Assembly (NCBI GenBank): GCA_951812615.1
Contig: CATOSU010000003.1
Location: 124,001 to 188,000, forward strand
From: an uncultured Paracoccaceae bacterium
GTDB lineage: Bacteria > Pseudomonadota > Alphaproteobacteria > Rhodobacterales > Rhodobacteraceae
Length of the DNA stretch: 64,000 nt
Direction: 5' to 3'
The translations under genes were made by a program, and so were the position numbers. Within the stretch, counting starts at the first letter, position 1, and the number at the start of each line of letters is the position of its first letter. The notes under the pieces were generated by a model. The model had not been told where the DNA came from. It searched no databases and saw only the letters and a list, made by a program, of their open reading frames with translations. Of the stretch, positions 9,796-20,270 are shown piece after piece.

Positions 9796-11103
9796 TCAGA
9801 CGAAGCGGTTGATGTAGTTTTCGAGGATTTCCTGCCGGCCCGAGCGGGGCTGCGGGTCGATCCCGCCGGTGTGAACACGGTCGAAGATGGTGTCGAGATC
9901 GCTGTCGAGCATGGCCTTGGCTGCGGGGGTGTCCCATCCGGCATAGCGTTCGGCGACCGCGGTTTTGAGCCCGCCGTCCTGCAGCATGGCGGCGGCGGCT
10001 TTGAAGCCGCGGGCGCAGACATCCATGGCGCCGACATGGGCGGCGATCAGGTCCTCGGCGTCCAGCGACTGGCGCCGCAGCTTGGCGTCGAAATTGGTGC
10101 CGCCGGTGGTGAAGCCGCCGGATTTCAGGACCTGGTAATAGGCCAGTGCGACTTCGGGCACGTTGTTGGGGAACTGGTCGGTGTCCCAGCCGGACTGGTA
10201 ATCGTTGCGGTTCATGTCGATCGAACCCAGCATGCCGTCGGCGGCTGCCACGGCCAGTTCGTGTTCGAAGGAATGGCCGGCGAGGATCGCGTGGCCCTGC
10301 TCGATATTGAGTTTGACCTCGTTTTCGAGACCGTATTTGCGCAGGAAGCCGATACAGGTGGCGGCGTCGAAATCATATTGATGCTTGGAGGGTTCCTGTG
10401 GCTTGGGTTCGACGAGGATGGTGCCCTTGAAGCCGATCTTGTGCTTGTAGTCGACCACCATGTTCAGAAACCGGCCCATATGGTCCAGTTCGCGGCCGAT
10501 ATCGGTGTTGATGAGGGTTTCATAGCCTTCGCGCCCGCCCCACAGGACGTAGTTCTGGCCACCCAGTTTCATGGTTGCGTCCATGCAGGTTTTGACCGTT
10601 GCCGCCGACCATGCGAACACGTCCGGATCCGGGTTCGTCGAGGCGCCGCCCATGAAGCGGCGGTGGGAGAACATGTTGGCCGTGCCCCAGAGCAGCCGGG
10701 GCGCGCCCTGTGCCATCTTCGCGCCGAAATAGTCGATGATCTCTTCGAAATTCCGCAGGCTTTCGGCAAAGGTGGCGCCTTCGGGCCGGACATCCAGATC
10801 GTGCCAGCAGAAGAAGGGCTGACCGAGGATCGCGAACATGTCGAAGGCGGCGTCGGCTTTTTGCCGGGCGTGGTCCATATCCATGCCGGATTGCCAGGGG
10901 CGCAGGAAGGTGGCTGCGCCGAACGGGTCGCCGCCTTCCCATGCGAAGGAGTGCCAGTAGGCGACGGCAAAGCGTAGGTGGTCTTCCATCCGCTTGCCCA
11001 TCAGGGTTTCGTCCGGGTTGTAGTGGCGGAAGGCCAGCGGGTTGGTGCTGTCGGGGCCTTCGTAGGTGACGGGAGCGATGCCGGCGAAGAAGCTGTCGGT
11101 CAT
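9796..11103 (-). CDS. xylA: Xylose isomerase
   Basis: Interconverts D-xylose and D-xylulose in the cytoplasm. At 435 aa it has the normal length of the family. Visible signatures are [13 protein letters not shown] near residue 51, the catalytic [12 protein letters not shown] segment, the metal-ligand region [14 protein letters not shown], and [17 protein letters not shown] with DMNRND further on. It is the second gene of a leftward xylB-xylA pair; its ATG overlaps the xylB stop (ATGA, 4 bp), so translation is probably coupled. No xylose transporter or regulator is in the window. Confidence 0.97.
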   Translation of the reverse strand: MTDSFFAGIAPVTYEGPDSTNPLAFRHYNPDETLMGKRMEDHLRFAVAYWHSFAWEGGDPFGAATFLRPWQSGMDMDHARQKADAAFDMFAILGQPFFCWHDLDVRPEGATFAESLRNFEEIIDYFGAKMAQGAPRLLWGTANMFSHRRFMGGASTNPDPDVFAWSAATVKTCMDATMKLGGQNYVLWGGREGYETLINTDIGRELDHMGRFLNMVVDYKHKIGFKGTILVEPKPQEPSKHQYDFDAATCIGFLRKYGLENEVKLNIEQGHAILAGHSFEHELAVAAADGMLGSIDMNRNDYQSGWDTDQFPNNVPEVALAYYQVLKSGGFTTGGTNFDAKLRRQSLDAEDLIAAHVGAMDVCARGFKAAAAMLQDGGLKTAVAERYAGWDTPAAKAMLDSDLDTIFDRVHTGGIDPQPRSGRQEILENYINRFV

Positions 11104-12551
11104 GTGTGATCTTTCAGGGCTGGATAAAGGGACCGGAACCCGGCGCAGGCCGCGTCATAGGCGGGCTGAAGACCGGGAACCGGGTCGATGGTTTCGGAAA
11201 TTTCGGGTTTGGTCATGACCGCGGCAGGATCGGCGCCGGTTGCGGCACAGAGCGCAAGGCGGGCGGCCCCCATCGCGGCGCCGAATTCGCCCTGTGCGGG
11301 CAGGGCCACGGGCAGGCCGAGCACGGTTGCCAGAAGCTCTGTCCAGTAGCGCGACTGCGAGCCGCCGCCAATGGCGATCATGCTTTGCAGATCGGCGCCG
11401 GTGGCGCGGAGCGCATCGAGGCTGTCACGCAGGGCAAAGCTGACGCCTTCGACAACGGCGCGGGTCAGGTCGGTGCGGCCGGTGGCGATGTCGAGCCCGG
11501 TCAGCGCGCCGCGGACCGCGCTGTCATTGTGCGGCGTGCGTTCGCCCGACAGGTAGGGCAGGAAGCGGACGCGGCCGGGGCCGTCGATCCGGTCGCCGAG
11601 TTCGGCGGCCAGCGTGGCGGCGTCTTCCTTCAGGGTTGCGGCCAGCCAGTTGAGGCTGTCGGTGGCTGCAAGGATTACGCCCATCTGGTACCAGGTGTCC
11701 GGGATCGCGTGACAGAAGGTGTGCACGGCGGTGGCCGGATCGGGGGCAAACCCGTTGCGGGCCGCCAGGAGGACACCGGAGGTTCCGAGCGAGACGAAAC
11801 CGTCGCCCTCGCCGAGCGCGCCGATACCACAGGCGGCGGCAGCATTGTCGCCGCCGCCACCCGCGACCGGAACGCTCTCAGGGAGTCCAAGCGTTCCGGC
11901 CAGATCGTCGCGAAGATGCCCGACCACCGCGCTGCCTTCGTGCAGGGTTGGCATCTGGGCCCGGGACAGACCGCAATGGGTCAGCAGGGCGTCGGACCAG
12001 CGGCGCGCGCCGGTGTCCATCCAGGCCGTGCCGGCGCTGTCGGACATGTCCGAGGTGAAGCCGCCGGTCAGCCAGTGCGCCAGGTAGTCCTTGGGCAGCA
12101 GGATCCGGGCGATCCGGCTGAAAATTCCGGGTTCGTTTTCGGCGACCCATTGCACCTTTGGCGCGGTGAATCCCGGGAACACGATGTTGCCGGTCGTGTC
12201 GCGAAACCCCGGTGCGGCATCAAGCGCGGCGGCCTGCGCGTGACTGCGCGTGTCGTTCCACAGCATGCAGGGGCGCAGGACCTGCCCCTGTTCGTCCAGC
12301 AGGGTCGCGCCGTGCATCTGGCCGGACAGCCCGATGCCTTTCAGGTCGGACATGTCGTCCGGATGCGTGCTGAGGAGGGTGCGGATGATGGATGTGCAGG
12401 CGTCGATCCAGTCCTGCGGGTCCTGTTCGCTCCAGCCGGGATGAGGATGAGACACCGGATAGGCGGCCTCTGCGCTGCCTCTGGCCACGCCTTCGGGGTC
12501 GATCAGAAGTCCGCGCATCCCCGATGTGCCCAGATCCAGCCCCAAATACAC
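11100..12551 (-). CDS. xylB: Xylulokinase
   Basis: Phosphorylates D-xylulose with ATP to xylulose 5-phosphate, feeding the pentose phosphate pathway. FGGY-family sugar kinase of 483 aa: the N-terminal phosphate motif [13 protein letters not shown], the substrate segment [17 protein letters not shown] near residue 123, and the C-terminal nucleotide motif [10 protein letters not shown]. The start is GTG at 12551, preceded by AGGGGG at a 7-base spacing. First gene of the xylB-xylA operon; the upstream region holds a promoter-like pair and an operator-like palindrome. Confidence 0.95.
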   Translation of the reverse strand: MYLGLDLGTSGMRGLLIDPEGVARGSAEAAYPVSHPHPGWSEQDPQDWIDACTSIIRTLLSTHPDDMSDLKGIGLSGQMHGATLLDEQGQVLRPCMLWNDTRSHAQAAALDAAPGFRDTTGNIVFPGFTAPKVQWVAENEPGIFSRIARILLPKDYLAHWLTGGFTSDMSDSAGTAWMDTGARRWSDALLTHCGLSRAQMPTLHEGSAVVGHLRDDLAGTLGLPESVPVAGGGGDNAAAACGIGALGEGDGFVSLGTSGVLLAARNGFAPDPATAVHTFCHAIPDTWYQMGVILAATDSLNWLAATLKEDAATLAAELGDRIDGPGRVRFLPYLSGERTPHNDSAVRGALTGLDIATGRTDLTRAVVEGVSFALRDSLDALRATGADLQSMIAIGGGSQSRYWTELLATVLGLPVALPAQGEFGAAMGAARLALCAATGADPAAVMTKPEISETIDPVPGLQPAYDAACAGFRSLYPALKDHT

Positions 12552-12580
12552 GTTCGCGCCCCCTGATTGGTTAGGGATGA

Positions 12581-12609
12581 AAATAACCCATCTTTTTGAG
12601 GTACGTCAA
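12581..12609 (-). promoter_or_regulatory. Candidate promoter of xylBA
   Basis: On the minus strand TTGACG (12609-12604) and TTATTT (12586-12581) are separated by 17 bases. This would give a leader of about 25 bases before the xylB GTG. The -10 is only a fair match to TATAAT. Confidence 0.4.
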
Positions 12610-12639
12610 TCAAATGTATTGACGATAAAAATATGATAC

Positions 12640-12656
12640 TTGTCCGTGCTGGACAA
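12640..12656. promoter_or_regulatory. Operator-like palindrome upstream of xylBA
   Basis: TTGTCC-GTGCT-GGACAA, with perfect 6-bp arms, lies about 30 bases upstream of the candidate -35 of xylBA. A second inverted repeat, GTCAAT-N7-ATTGAC (12605-12623), overlaps that -35. Either could bind a sugar-responsive regulator; which one is unknown. Confidence 0.4.
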
Positions 12657-12708
12657 TTCCGGCGCCGTCACAAATTGATGGACGCAGGTCCTGATTTGAT
12701 CAGGTCGA

Positions 12709-13641
12709 TCAATATCCCTTGCTGCGATCGACGAGATGCAGCAGCGGTTCGCCTGATTCGCAGCGCCGGATGTTTTCGGCGATGACGTCGCTGGAACTGT
12801 CGGGACGGGTTTCCGAGGCAATATGCGGTGTCACGGTGACCGAGGGGTGGGTCCAGTAGGGATGCCCGTCCGGCAGGGGCTCCACCCGGAACACGTCCAG
12901 CGTTGCATGACCAACCTGCCCGCTGTCCAGCGCGGCAAGCAGGGCGTCGTCGTCGATCAGGGTGCCGCGCCCGGGATTGATTACGACCGCGCCGCGCGGC
13001 AGGAGCGACAGGGTGCGCGTGTTCAGCGTGTTTTCGGTGCTGGGCGTGTTCGGGAGCAGCAGGACGAGGATATCGGAACGCGCCAGCGCGGTCTCCAGCC
13101 CATCGGGCCCGTGATGGGTGGTGATGCCGGGCACCTGTTTTGGTGACCGGCTCCAGCCGGCAACGGGAAAGCCCAGAGCGTCGAGCATGTTGCCGCAGGC
13201 CACACCCAGTTGCCCAAGGCCGAGGATCGTCACCCGCCTGTCCCGCGACAGGGGCGGCGGGTTCTGGTGCCACAGGCCCGGTACGCCGTTGATATGGGCG
13301 TCCATGCCCAGATGATGGCGCAGCACGTGGCCGGTGACCCATTCGGTCATGCCCTGCCGCAATCCGAAATCCACCATGCGCGTCAGCGGGACGGTCAGCG
13401 TCGAATTTCCCACCACGGTTTCCACCCCGGCCCAGAGCGACAGCACGGCCCGGAGCCGGGTGAAGGGCGAAAAGTCGCGCGGCGGTCCGTTCGGGGCATA
13501 GACGATGTAATCGACGTCTTCGGGTGCGAAATCGGTGCGCAGGTCAAAGGTATGCCCGGTATCGGACAGGGCGCGGGTCAGCGGACCCTGATATTCGGCC
13601 CAGCTGTCGGGCCGGGCGGCAAACAGGATATTCAGGGTCAT
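12709..13641 (-). CDS. D-2-hydroxyacid dehydrogenase (glyoxylate/hydroxypyruvate reductase A type)
   Basis: NAD(P)H-dependent 2-hydroxyacid dehydrogenase, 310 aa. The Rossmann motif is VTILGLGQLGVACGNML near residue 135. The catalytic Arg is in NPGRGTLID, followed by a conserved Glu, and the catalytic His is in VTPHIASE. The short N-terminal catalytic domain (LFAARPDSWAEYQGPL) resembles GhrA rather than SerA or GhrB. Likely substrates are glyoxylate or hydroxypyruvate; the exact one cannot be read from sequence. It lies 6 bases downstream of no other gene on its strand end, and its ATG is 6 bases from the rodA stop, so it may be cotranscribed with the rod-shape operon. Confidence 0.85.
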   Translation of the reverse strand: MTLNILFAARPDSWAEYQGPLTRALSDTGHTFDLRTDFAPEDVDYIVYAPNGPPRDFSPFTRLRAVLSLWAGVETVVGNSTLTVPLTRMVDFGLRQGMTEWVTGHVLRHHLGMDAHINGVPGLWHQNPPPLSRDRRVTILGLGQLGVACGNMLDALGFPVAGWSRSPKQVPGITTHHGPDGLETALARSDILVLLLPNTPSTENTLNTRTLSLLPRGAVVINPGRGTLIDDDALLAALDSGQVGHATLDVFRVEPLPDGHPYWTHPSVTVTPHIASETRPDSSSDVIAENIRRCESGEPLLHLVDRSKGY

Positions 13642-13647
13642 GGATCC

Positions 13648-14787
13648 TCAGCGTGGTCTGTGAACATGGGCGCTCTGGACGATGCCGAAGGCACCCATCA
13701 GCACCAGCATTGCGGAGCCGCCGTAGCTGACCATCGGCAGCGGGACGCCGACGACCGGGGCAAGGCCCATCACCATCGACATGTTGACTGCGAAATACAG
13801 GAAGAAGGTCAGCGCGATGCCCAGCGTCACCAGTGACGAAAACCGGTCCCGGGTGGCGATGGCGCTGGCCACGCAGAACACGATGATCAGAACGTAGAGC
13901 GCCAGCAGGGAAAACGCGCCGACAAAGCCGAACTCTTCGGCCAGTGTCGTGAAGATGAAGTCGGTGTGTTTTTCGGGCAGGAAGTTCAGCCGTGACTGTG
14001 TGCCCTGCATGAAGCCGCGCCCGGTCCAGCCACCGGAGCCCAGTGCGATCTTTGACTGGGTGATGTGATAACCTGCCCCGAGCGGATCGCTGGCGGGGTC
14101 AAGGAATGTATCGATCCGCCGGTACTGATAATCGGCCAGCAATTGCCAGGTCGTGCCGCGGCTCTGGAACACCGCGGTGACCAGCCCGGCGCCGACGCCG
14201 ATCACGCCGGCGAAATAGGCCCAGTGCACGCCGGCCAGAAACAGCATGCCGCCGCCGCCGGCCACCAGCAGCAGCGCGGTGCCGAGATCGGGCTGACGCA
14301 GGACCAGCGCCGTGGGCAACAGGATGATGAGCAGCGGAAACAGGATCCAGACCGGGTTCGACACCCGCTTGGCCGGGAGCCAGTCGTAATAGGCCGCCAG
14401 CAGCATCACCATCGTGATCTTGGTCAGTTCCGAGGGCTGCAGCCGCATGAACCCCAGATCGATCCAGCGCTGCGCGCCCATGCCGACGGCCCCGAAAAAC
14501 TCCACCGCCAGCAGCAGCACAATTGACAGGCCATAGGCGAGGAATGACAGGTTTCGCCAGAACCAGATGGGGATCATCGCGGCGATCATCATCACTCCCA
14601 GCCCGACACCGAACCGTTTGGCCTGTGGTTCGGCCCAGACCGAAAACGCGCCGCCGGCAACGGAATACAGCATCAGGAACCCGACGCCGGCCACGCTGCA
14701 CAGAAGCAGGACCAGCGGCCAGTTCAGGTACAAGACCTTGCGCAACCCGGCGGGGACCGCCTTGACCGAGTATTCAAGATAACTCAT
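13648..14787 (-). CDS. rodA: Rod-shape-determining peptidoglycan glycosyltransferase RodA
   Basis: SEDS-family integral membrane glycosyltransferase that polymerises lipid II for lateral wall growth together with PBP2. The 379 aa contain about ten hydrophobic segments. SEDS hallmarks include GAQRWIDLGFMRLQPSELTK near residue 103 and, near the C-terminus, the GVPLPMVSYGGSAML segment. Last of the mreB-mreC-mreD-mrdA-rodA operon; its ATG overlaps the mrdA stop by 4 bp. Confidence 0.96.
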   Translation of the reverse strand: MSYLEYSVKAVPAGLRKVLYLNWPLVLLLCSVAGVGFLMLYSVAGGAFSVWAEPQAKRFGVGLGVMMIAAMIPIWFWRNLSFLAYGLSIVLLLAVEFFGAVGMGAQRWIDLGFMRLQPSELTKITMVMLLAAYYDWLPAKRVSNPVWILFPLLIILLPTALVLRQPDLGTALLLVAGGGGMLFLAGVHWAYFAGVIGVGAGLVTAVFQSRGTTWQLLADYQYRRIDTFLDPASDPLGAGYHITQSKIALGSGGWTGRGFMQGTQSRLNFLPEKHTDFIFTTLAEEFGFVGAFSLLALYVLIIVFCVASAIATRDRFSSLVTLGIALTFFLYFAVNMSMVMGLAPVVGVPLPMVSYGGSAMLVLMGAFGIVQSAHVHRPR

Positions 14788-16727
14788 GCCCGGTCACTTT
14801 CCCGCCGGTTGCGGTCTTCGCGCTCGCGCTGCAGTCTTTCCTGCTGGGCTTCGATGCGGGACCGGTCCTTGGCCGGATAGGCGGACAGGGGCGGCGTGTC
14901 GCCATAGAGCGCCTGCAGGGTGATGTCGCGGGCAATCGGTGCCGCGGCGGTGGATCCGCCGCCGCCATGTTCCACGACAACCGCAACCGCGTATCTGGGG
15001 GCCTCTGCCGGCGCGAAATTGACGAACAGCGCGTGGTCGCGCCGTTCCCATGGCAGATCTTCGTTGCGGACCACGCCGGAGCGGCGTTCGGCCTCGGTGA
15101 TGTTGCGGACCTGACTGGTGCCGGTTTTCCCGGCCAGCCGGTATTCGTCGGCAATCACCCGGCTGCCATAGGCGGTGCCGCGGCGGTCGTTGCTGACCGC
15201 GTACATGCCACGCCGGATCATGCGCAGATGGTTTTCGTTGACATCGATTGTCTGGCCCGCGCGTTCGGGTTCCTCGATGCCGTCGACGGATTTGATCAGC
15301 CGCGGTGACACGCTTCGGCCGGTTGCCAGGCGCGCGGTCATCACGGCCAGCTGCAGCGGAGACGCCAGCACGAAACCCTGACCGATCGCGGCGTTGGCCG
15401 TGTCGCCGACAAGCCAGTCTTCGCCACGCACGCGCGGTTTCCAGTCCCGGTTCGGGGCAAGGCCGCGGGCGACGGCGGACATCGGAACGTCGTGTCTGAT
15501 TCCCAGCCCGAACCGCTGTGCCATGGCCGAGATCTTGTCCATGCCAACGCGGACGGCAATGTCATAGAAATAGACGTCGCAGCTTTGTTTCAGGGCGTTT
15601 TGCAGGTCGACATGGCCGTGCCCGCCGCGGCGCCAGCAATGGAAGCGGCGGCCGGACAGTTCCATGTGACCGGGGCAATAGACGGTTTCGTCGGGGGTGA
15701 TGAGCCCGGCTTCCAGCGCCGCCATCGCGGTGATCATCTTGAAGGTTGATCCGGGCGGATAGATGCCCTGTACCGATTTGCTGGCCAGCGGGCGGAACGG
15801 ATCATCGGTGAGGGAGCGGTAATCGGCGACCGAGATGCCGCGTACGAACAGGTTGGGGTCAAAGACCGGCGACGAGGCGATCGCCAGAAGATCGCCGCTG
15901 TTGCAATCCATGACCACGGCGCTGGCGCTGTCCGTTCCCAGACGGGCCTGAACGTAGGATTGCAGGTCGGCATCGACCGTCAGCTGCAGGTCGGCGCCCG
16001 AGCGGCCCTCGGTCCGGTCCAGTTCCCGCATGACGCGCCCGGTGGCGTTGACCTCGACCCGTTTGGCGCCGGCCTTGCCGCGCAGCGTGGCTTCCATCTT
16101 GGATTCGACACCGACCTTGCCGATCTGGAACCGCGGGATCCGCAACAGCGGATCCGGGTCCTGAAGCTGATTGAGGTCATAATCGGAGACCGGGCCGACG
16201 TAACCCGCGACATGGGCGAAGTCCGGCCCCTGCGGGTAGATCCGCGTCAGTCCGACCTCTGCCGTGACGCCGGGCAGGGCCGGGGCGTTGACGGAGACGC
16301 GGCTGACATCCTCCCAGCTGACCTGCTCGGCCAGTGTGACGGGCAGAAATGGCGGGCTGCGCCGCATTTCCTGCAGGCCGCGTTCCAGATCCTCGGGGTC
16401 GAGATGAACCAGCTGGCGCAGGCGGTTCAGTACCGCGGGCACGTCGCCGGCGTCCTCGGGGACCATGATGATGCGGTAGCTGGGGCTGTTTTCGGCGATC
16501 ACCGCGCCGTTGCGGTCGAAAATCTCGCCCCGGGCCGGCGGGAGCAGGCGGATGTTGATCCGGTTTTCTTCGGCCAGCAGCCTGAATTCGTCCGCCTGTT
16601 CGACCTGAAGGTTGGCCATGCGCCATCCCAGCACACCGGCAAAGGCCACCTGTGCTCCGCCCAGCAGCAGCGCGCGGCGGCTGGTCTTGCGCCATAGTCC
16701 GTAGAGTTCGCGTGGATTTCGTCTCAT
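14784..16727 (-). CDS. mrdA: Penicillin-binding protein 2 (elongasome transpeptidase)
   Basis: Class B PBP that crosslinks peptidoglycan at the side wall. From ATG 16727 it is 647 aa: a short cytoplasmic tail, one transmembrane helix (about 20-40), a PBP dimerisation domain, and a transpeptidase domain with S-x-x-K in YPPGSTFKM, S-C-D, and K-T-G-T-S. The open frame extends further upstream, but that part codes in mreD's region and looks unlike protein. ATG 16727 overlaps the mreD stop by 4 bp and gives the usual MRRNPRELY-type N-terminus. Confidence 0.95.
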   Translation of the reverse strand: MRRNPRELYGLWRKTSRRALLLGGAQVAFAGVLGWRMANLQVEQADEFRLLAEENRINIRLLPPARGEIFDRNGAVIAENSPSYRIIMVPEDAGDVPAVLNRLRQLVHLDPEDLERGLQEMRRSPPFLPVTLAEQVSWEDVSRVSVNAPALPGVTAEVGLTRIYPQGPDFAHVAGYVGPVSDYDLNQLQDPDPLLRIPRFQIGKVGVESKMEATLRGKAGAKRVEVNATGRVMRELDRTEGRSGADLQLTVDADLQSYVQARLGTDSASAVVMDCNSGDLLAIASSPVFDPNLFVRGISVADYRSLTDDPFRPLASKSVQGIYPPGSTFKMITAMAALEAGLITPDETVYCPGHMELSGRRFHCWRRGGHGHVDLQNALKQSCDVYFYDIAVRVGMDKISAMAQRFGLGIRHDVPMSAVARGLAPNRDWKPRVRGEDWLVGDTANAAIGQGFVLASPLQLAVMTARLATGRSVSPRLIKSVDGIEEPERAGQTIDVNENHLRMIRRGMYAVSNDRRGTAYGSRVIADEYRLAGKTGTSQVRNITEAERRSGVVRNEDLPWERRDHALFVNFAPAEAPRYAVAVVVEHGGGGSTAAAPIARDITLQALYGDTPPLSAYPAKDRSRIEAQQERLQREREDRNRRESDRA

Positions 16728-17263
16728 CCCCGCGCCCCCAGCGTTTCGGCGGTGCGCGGATCGGGTTTGCGCACGCCCATGATCCACTGCGTCGCGACAA
16801 CGGCGATCGGGTAGAACAGCATGGTCAGAACCATCTGCATCATTGTCGGACCCAGCGGCGCCAGATCGCTGGCGACCAGCGACAGGATCAGCCGGTTGCC
16901 CAGCGTGATCGCCGCCGTCATGACGCAGACGGCGAGCCATTCGCCGGCAAAGCTGGCGTCGCGCAGCCCGGCGAACCGGATGCGCAGGTATTCGGTCCCG
17001 ACCACAACCAGCGCCGCGATCAGTCCCGGCGGGCGCTGAAACAGCAGGTCAGCCACGAGGAACACGGCGGCGATGGAGAGAATCGGAACGTAATCCGGCC
17101 GGCGCAGCCCCCATGCAAAGGTAAAGGCGATCAGGTAGTCGGGCGCGGCCCATCCCCGCGGCACGGTGTCCAGCGGCAGCAGATGCGCGAAGATCACGAC
17201 GAAGCACAACAGCAGGTAGGCCGCGCGCATGAGCCACAATCTGGAGCGTGTGAGATCAGCCAT
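16724..17263 (-). CDS. mreD: Rod-shape-determining membrane protein MreD
   Basis: Small polytopic membrane protein of the elongasome, 179 aa from ATG 17263, with about five hydrophobic segments. In-frame alternatives are ATG 17278 and TTG 17290; 17263 was chosen for the compact 8-bp overlap with mreC and its MADLTRSRLW start. MreD is poorly conserved, so the call leans on position between mreC and mrdA together with the membrane pattern. Confidence 0.88.
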   Translation of the reverse strand: MADLTRSRLWLMRAAYLLLCFVVIFAHLLPLDTVPRGWAAPDYLIAFTFAWGLRRPDYVPILSIAAVFLVADLLFQRPPGLIAALVVVGTEYLRIRFAGLRDASFAGEWLAVCVMTAAITLGNRLILSLVASDLAPLGPTMMQMVLTMLFYPIAVVATQWIMGVRKPDPRTAETLGARG

Positions 17264-18152
17264 CGGGCCGCTCCGCATCGCTGAGGTCAAGCGTCTGGGG
17301 TGCGACCACGCCGCCGGGATCGTCGATCCGTTCGGTTCCGTGGTGGCGCAGCACGCGCAGGAATTCCAACCGCTCGTAATCCGCGGCCAGCCGGGTGCGC
17401 AGGCGTCCGGCGGGATCAGCCGTCACCTGACCGATCAGCAGGCCGGCGGGAAACACGCCGCCATCGCCCGAGGTCACGACCCGGTCGCCCGGGCGTACAA
17501 GATCGGGGTTTTCAAGGAAATCCACCAGCGGTGTGGCCGAGTTGTCGCCGGAGATCAGTGCCGACTGGCCCGAGGGTTGAACCACGGCGGGGATCGAGCT
17601 GGAGGCATCGGTGAGCAGGATGACGCGGGAGGAGATCTGACCAATGCCGGAAATCCGGCCCACCAGCCCGATCCCGTCCATGGCGGCCCAGCCGTCGACG
17701 ATGCCGTCACGGGCGCCGACATTGATCAGAACGGAATGCCGGAAGGGCGATCCGCTGTCGGCCATGACCACACCGGTGACGAAGGTCAGCCGCGGGTCCA
17801 GCCGGACGTTGTTGAGATCCAGCAGCCGGGCATTTTCCTGCTCCAGCTGCAGGGCGGCCTCTTTCCAGGCCTGCATCTGCCGCAGCTCGCTGCGCAATTC
17901 GCGGTTCTGTTCGGTCAGCCGCTGATAGCTCTGGAAATCCCGCACGAGGTTGATGGTCGCGGTCACCGGGGCCATGGCCCAGTCCATGTTGGGCACGACC
18001 CGGTCGGTGACCTGTGCGCGAAACTGTTCGACCCTCGGGCTGTCAATCCGCCAGATCAGGAACAGGCCGAACAGCAACAGCGCGACAACAACCAGCAACA
18101 GCCGCCGCAGCGGCGTTGCATAATCGTCCGTCTGTGACCGTTCCCTGGCCAA
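17256..18152 (-). CDS. mreC: Rod-shape-determining protein MreC
   Basis: Bitopic periplasmic scaffold that links MreB to PBP2. 298 aa: one transmembrane helix (about 18-37), a coiled-coil near 65-105 (FQSYQRLTEQNRELRSEL), then the beta-rich MreC fold with VVMADSGSPF, GRISGIGQISSRV and TSGDGGVFPAG segments. The start is TTG 18152 with GGGA about 8 bases upstream; no ATG fits. Second gene of the operon, after mreB. Confidence 0.92.
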   Translation of the reverse strand: MARERSQTDDYATPLRRLLLVVVALLLFGLFLIWRIDSPRVEQFRAQVTDRVVPNMDWAMAPVTATINLVRDFQSYQRLTEQNRELRSELRQMQAWKEAALQLEQENARLLDLNNVRLDPRLTFVTGVVMADSGSPFRHSVLINVGARDGIVDGWAAMDGIGLVGRISGIGQISSRVILLTDASSSIPAVVQPSGQSALISGDNSATPLVDFLENPDLVRPGDRVVTSGDGGVFPAGLLIGQVTADPAGRLRTRLAADYERLEFLRVLRHHGTERIDDPGGVVAPQTLDLSDAERPDG

Positions 18153-18211
18153 TTCGGTTCCCTTTCGGCGTTGTTTTTGCCCGGGTCGCCTGTGCTGTGA
18201 GGGTGCGCCCG

Positions 18212-19349
<1,138 letters not shown>

Positions 19350-19399
19350 GATGCGAATCCGCGCAGATCGGCGCGAATTCGCCAGAAGTCGCGATTCCG

Positions 19400-20239
19400 T
19401 TAAGGAATGGTGGGCGACGTGACATACATCGCCTGCAGTGCTTTGCCCGGTTCGGCTCCCGGCAGCGCAAGGCGGAAAAACTCCTGCATACGCCCGGAAA
19501 GGAACATTTCGGCAAGCAATCCGTCGATGAGAAGCCGGAAATCGCTGTCGCCGCGCTCCATCGCCAGCCCGTGTTTTTCTACGGTCAGGATTTCCGGCGA
19601 TACGCGGTAGTTCTCAAATTCCTGGCTGGCCGAAATCAGGAACAGCAGAATCGACTGATCTGCGAAATAGGCCTCGATCGAGCCGTCGATTATTGCGCGC
19701 ATGCCATCGCGGTGATCGTCGAACGTGACCACGTCCATCGTCAGCCCGCTGGCGGCCAGGGTGTTGTTCAGCGCTTCCTCGGTGGTTGTTCCCGTGCGGA
19801 CACCCACCGGTTTGCCGGCCAGCTTGGTCAGGTCGCCCGAGGCGTCGCGTGGCTGCAAGACGGCGGTGCCGTCGACGTAGGTCGGGACCGAGAAATCGAC
19901 GATTTCCCGACGGCCCAGCGTGATCGTTGCCGCCCCGCACAGCAGGTCGATTTCGCCGTTGGCGACCATTTCGAAGCGGTTCGTGCTGTCGACGGGAATA
20001 AAGCTGACATTCAGGTTTTCCAACCCCAGCGCGTTGGTCACGCCCTGTGCAAGCTCACCGCAGACGATCGGCGAATACCCCGCCGGGTTGCCATCGCCGT
20101 CCGCGAAAGACAGCGGCGCGGCGTCCACGCGGAAGCCCAGCCGAAGCTGGCCGGTTTCCTTGATACGTTCGATTGTCTGGGCGGATACGGGCAATGCCAG
20201 CACGCTCAGAAGGGCAGGTATGATCAGTTTGCGGAACAT
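19400..20239 (-). CDS. Periplasmic amino-acid ABC transporter substrate-binding protein
   Basis: Family 3 solute-binding protein, 279 aa from ATG 20239 (AGAGG upstream). It has a cleavable signal peptide (FRKLIIPALLSVLALPVSAQ). The binding fold shows GQLRLGFRVDAAPLSF, the FEMVANGEIDLLCGAATIT hinge segment and GVRTGTTTEEAL. Such proteins usually deliver polar amino acids to an inner-membrane permease, but no permease or ATPase gene is adjacent. It may be an orphan receptor or serve a distant transporter. It lies 31 bases downstream of the TetR gene on the same strand. Confidence 0.85.
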   Translation of the reverse strand: MFRKLIIPALLSVLALPVSAQTIERIKETGQLRLGFRVDAAPLSFADGDGNPAGYSPIVCGELAQGVTNALGLENLNVSFIPVDSTNRFEMVANGEIDLLCGAATITLGRREIVDFSVPTYVDGTAVLQPRDASGDLTKLAGKPVGVRTGTTTEEALNNTLAASGLTMDVVTFDDHRDGMRAIIDGSIEAYFADQSILLFLISASQEFENYRVSPEILTVEKHGLAMERGDSDFRLLIDGLLAEMFLSGRMQEFFRLALPGAEPGKALQAMYVTSPTIP

Positions 20240-20270
20240 TTTTGACCTCTCGGTTGACCTCGGCCCTTTC

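Noticed and set aside
9871-12566. Plus-strand frames over xylA and xylB (9871-10977, 11106-12566)
   Set aside because: They mirror the xylose genes on the opposite strand and have no family resemblance.
16728-16940. Longer mrdA start (71 extra residues)
   Set aside because: This region codes for the end of mreD in another frame; the extra sequence is basic and low-complexity, while ATG 16727 gives the family N-terminus and a 4-bp overlap.
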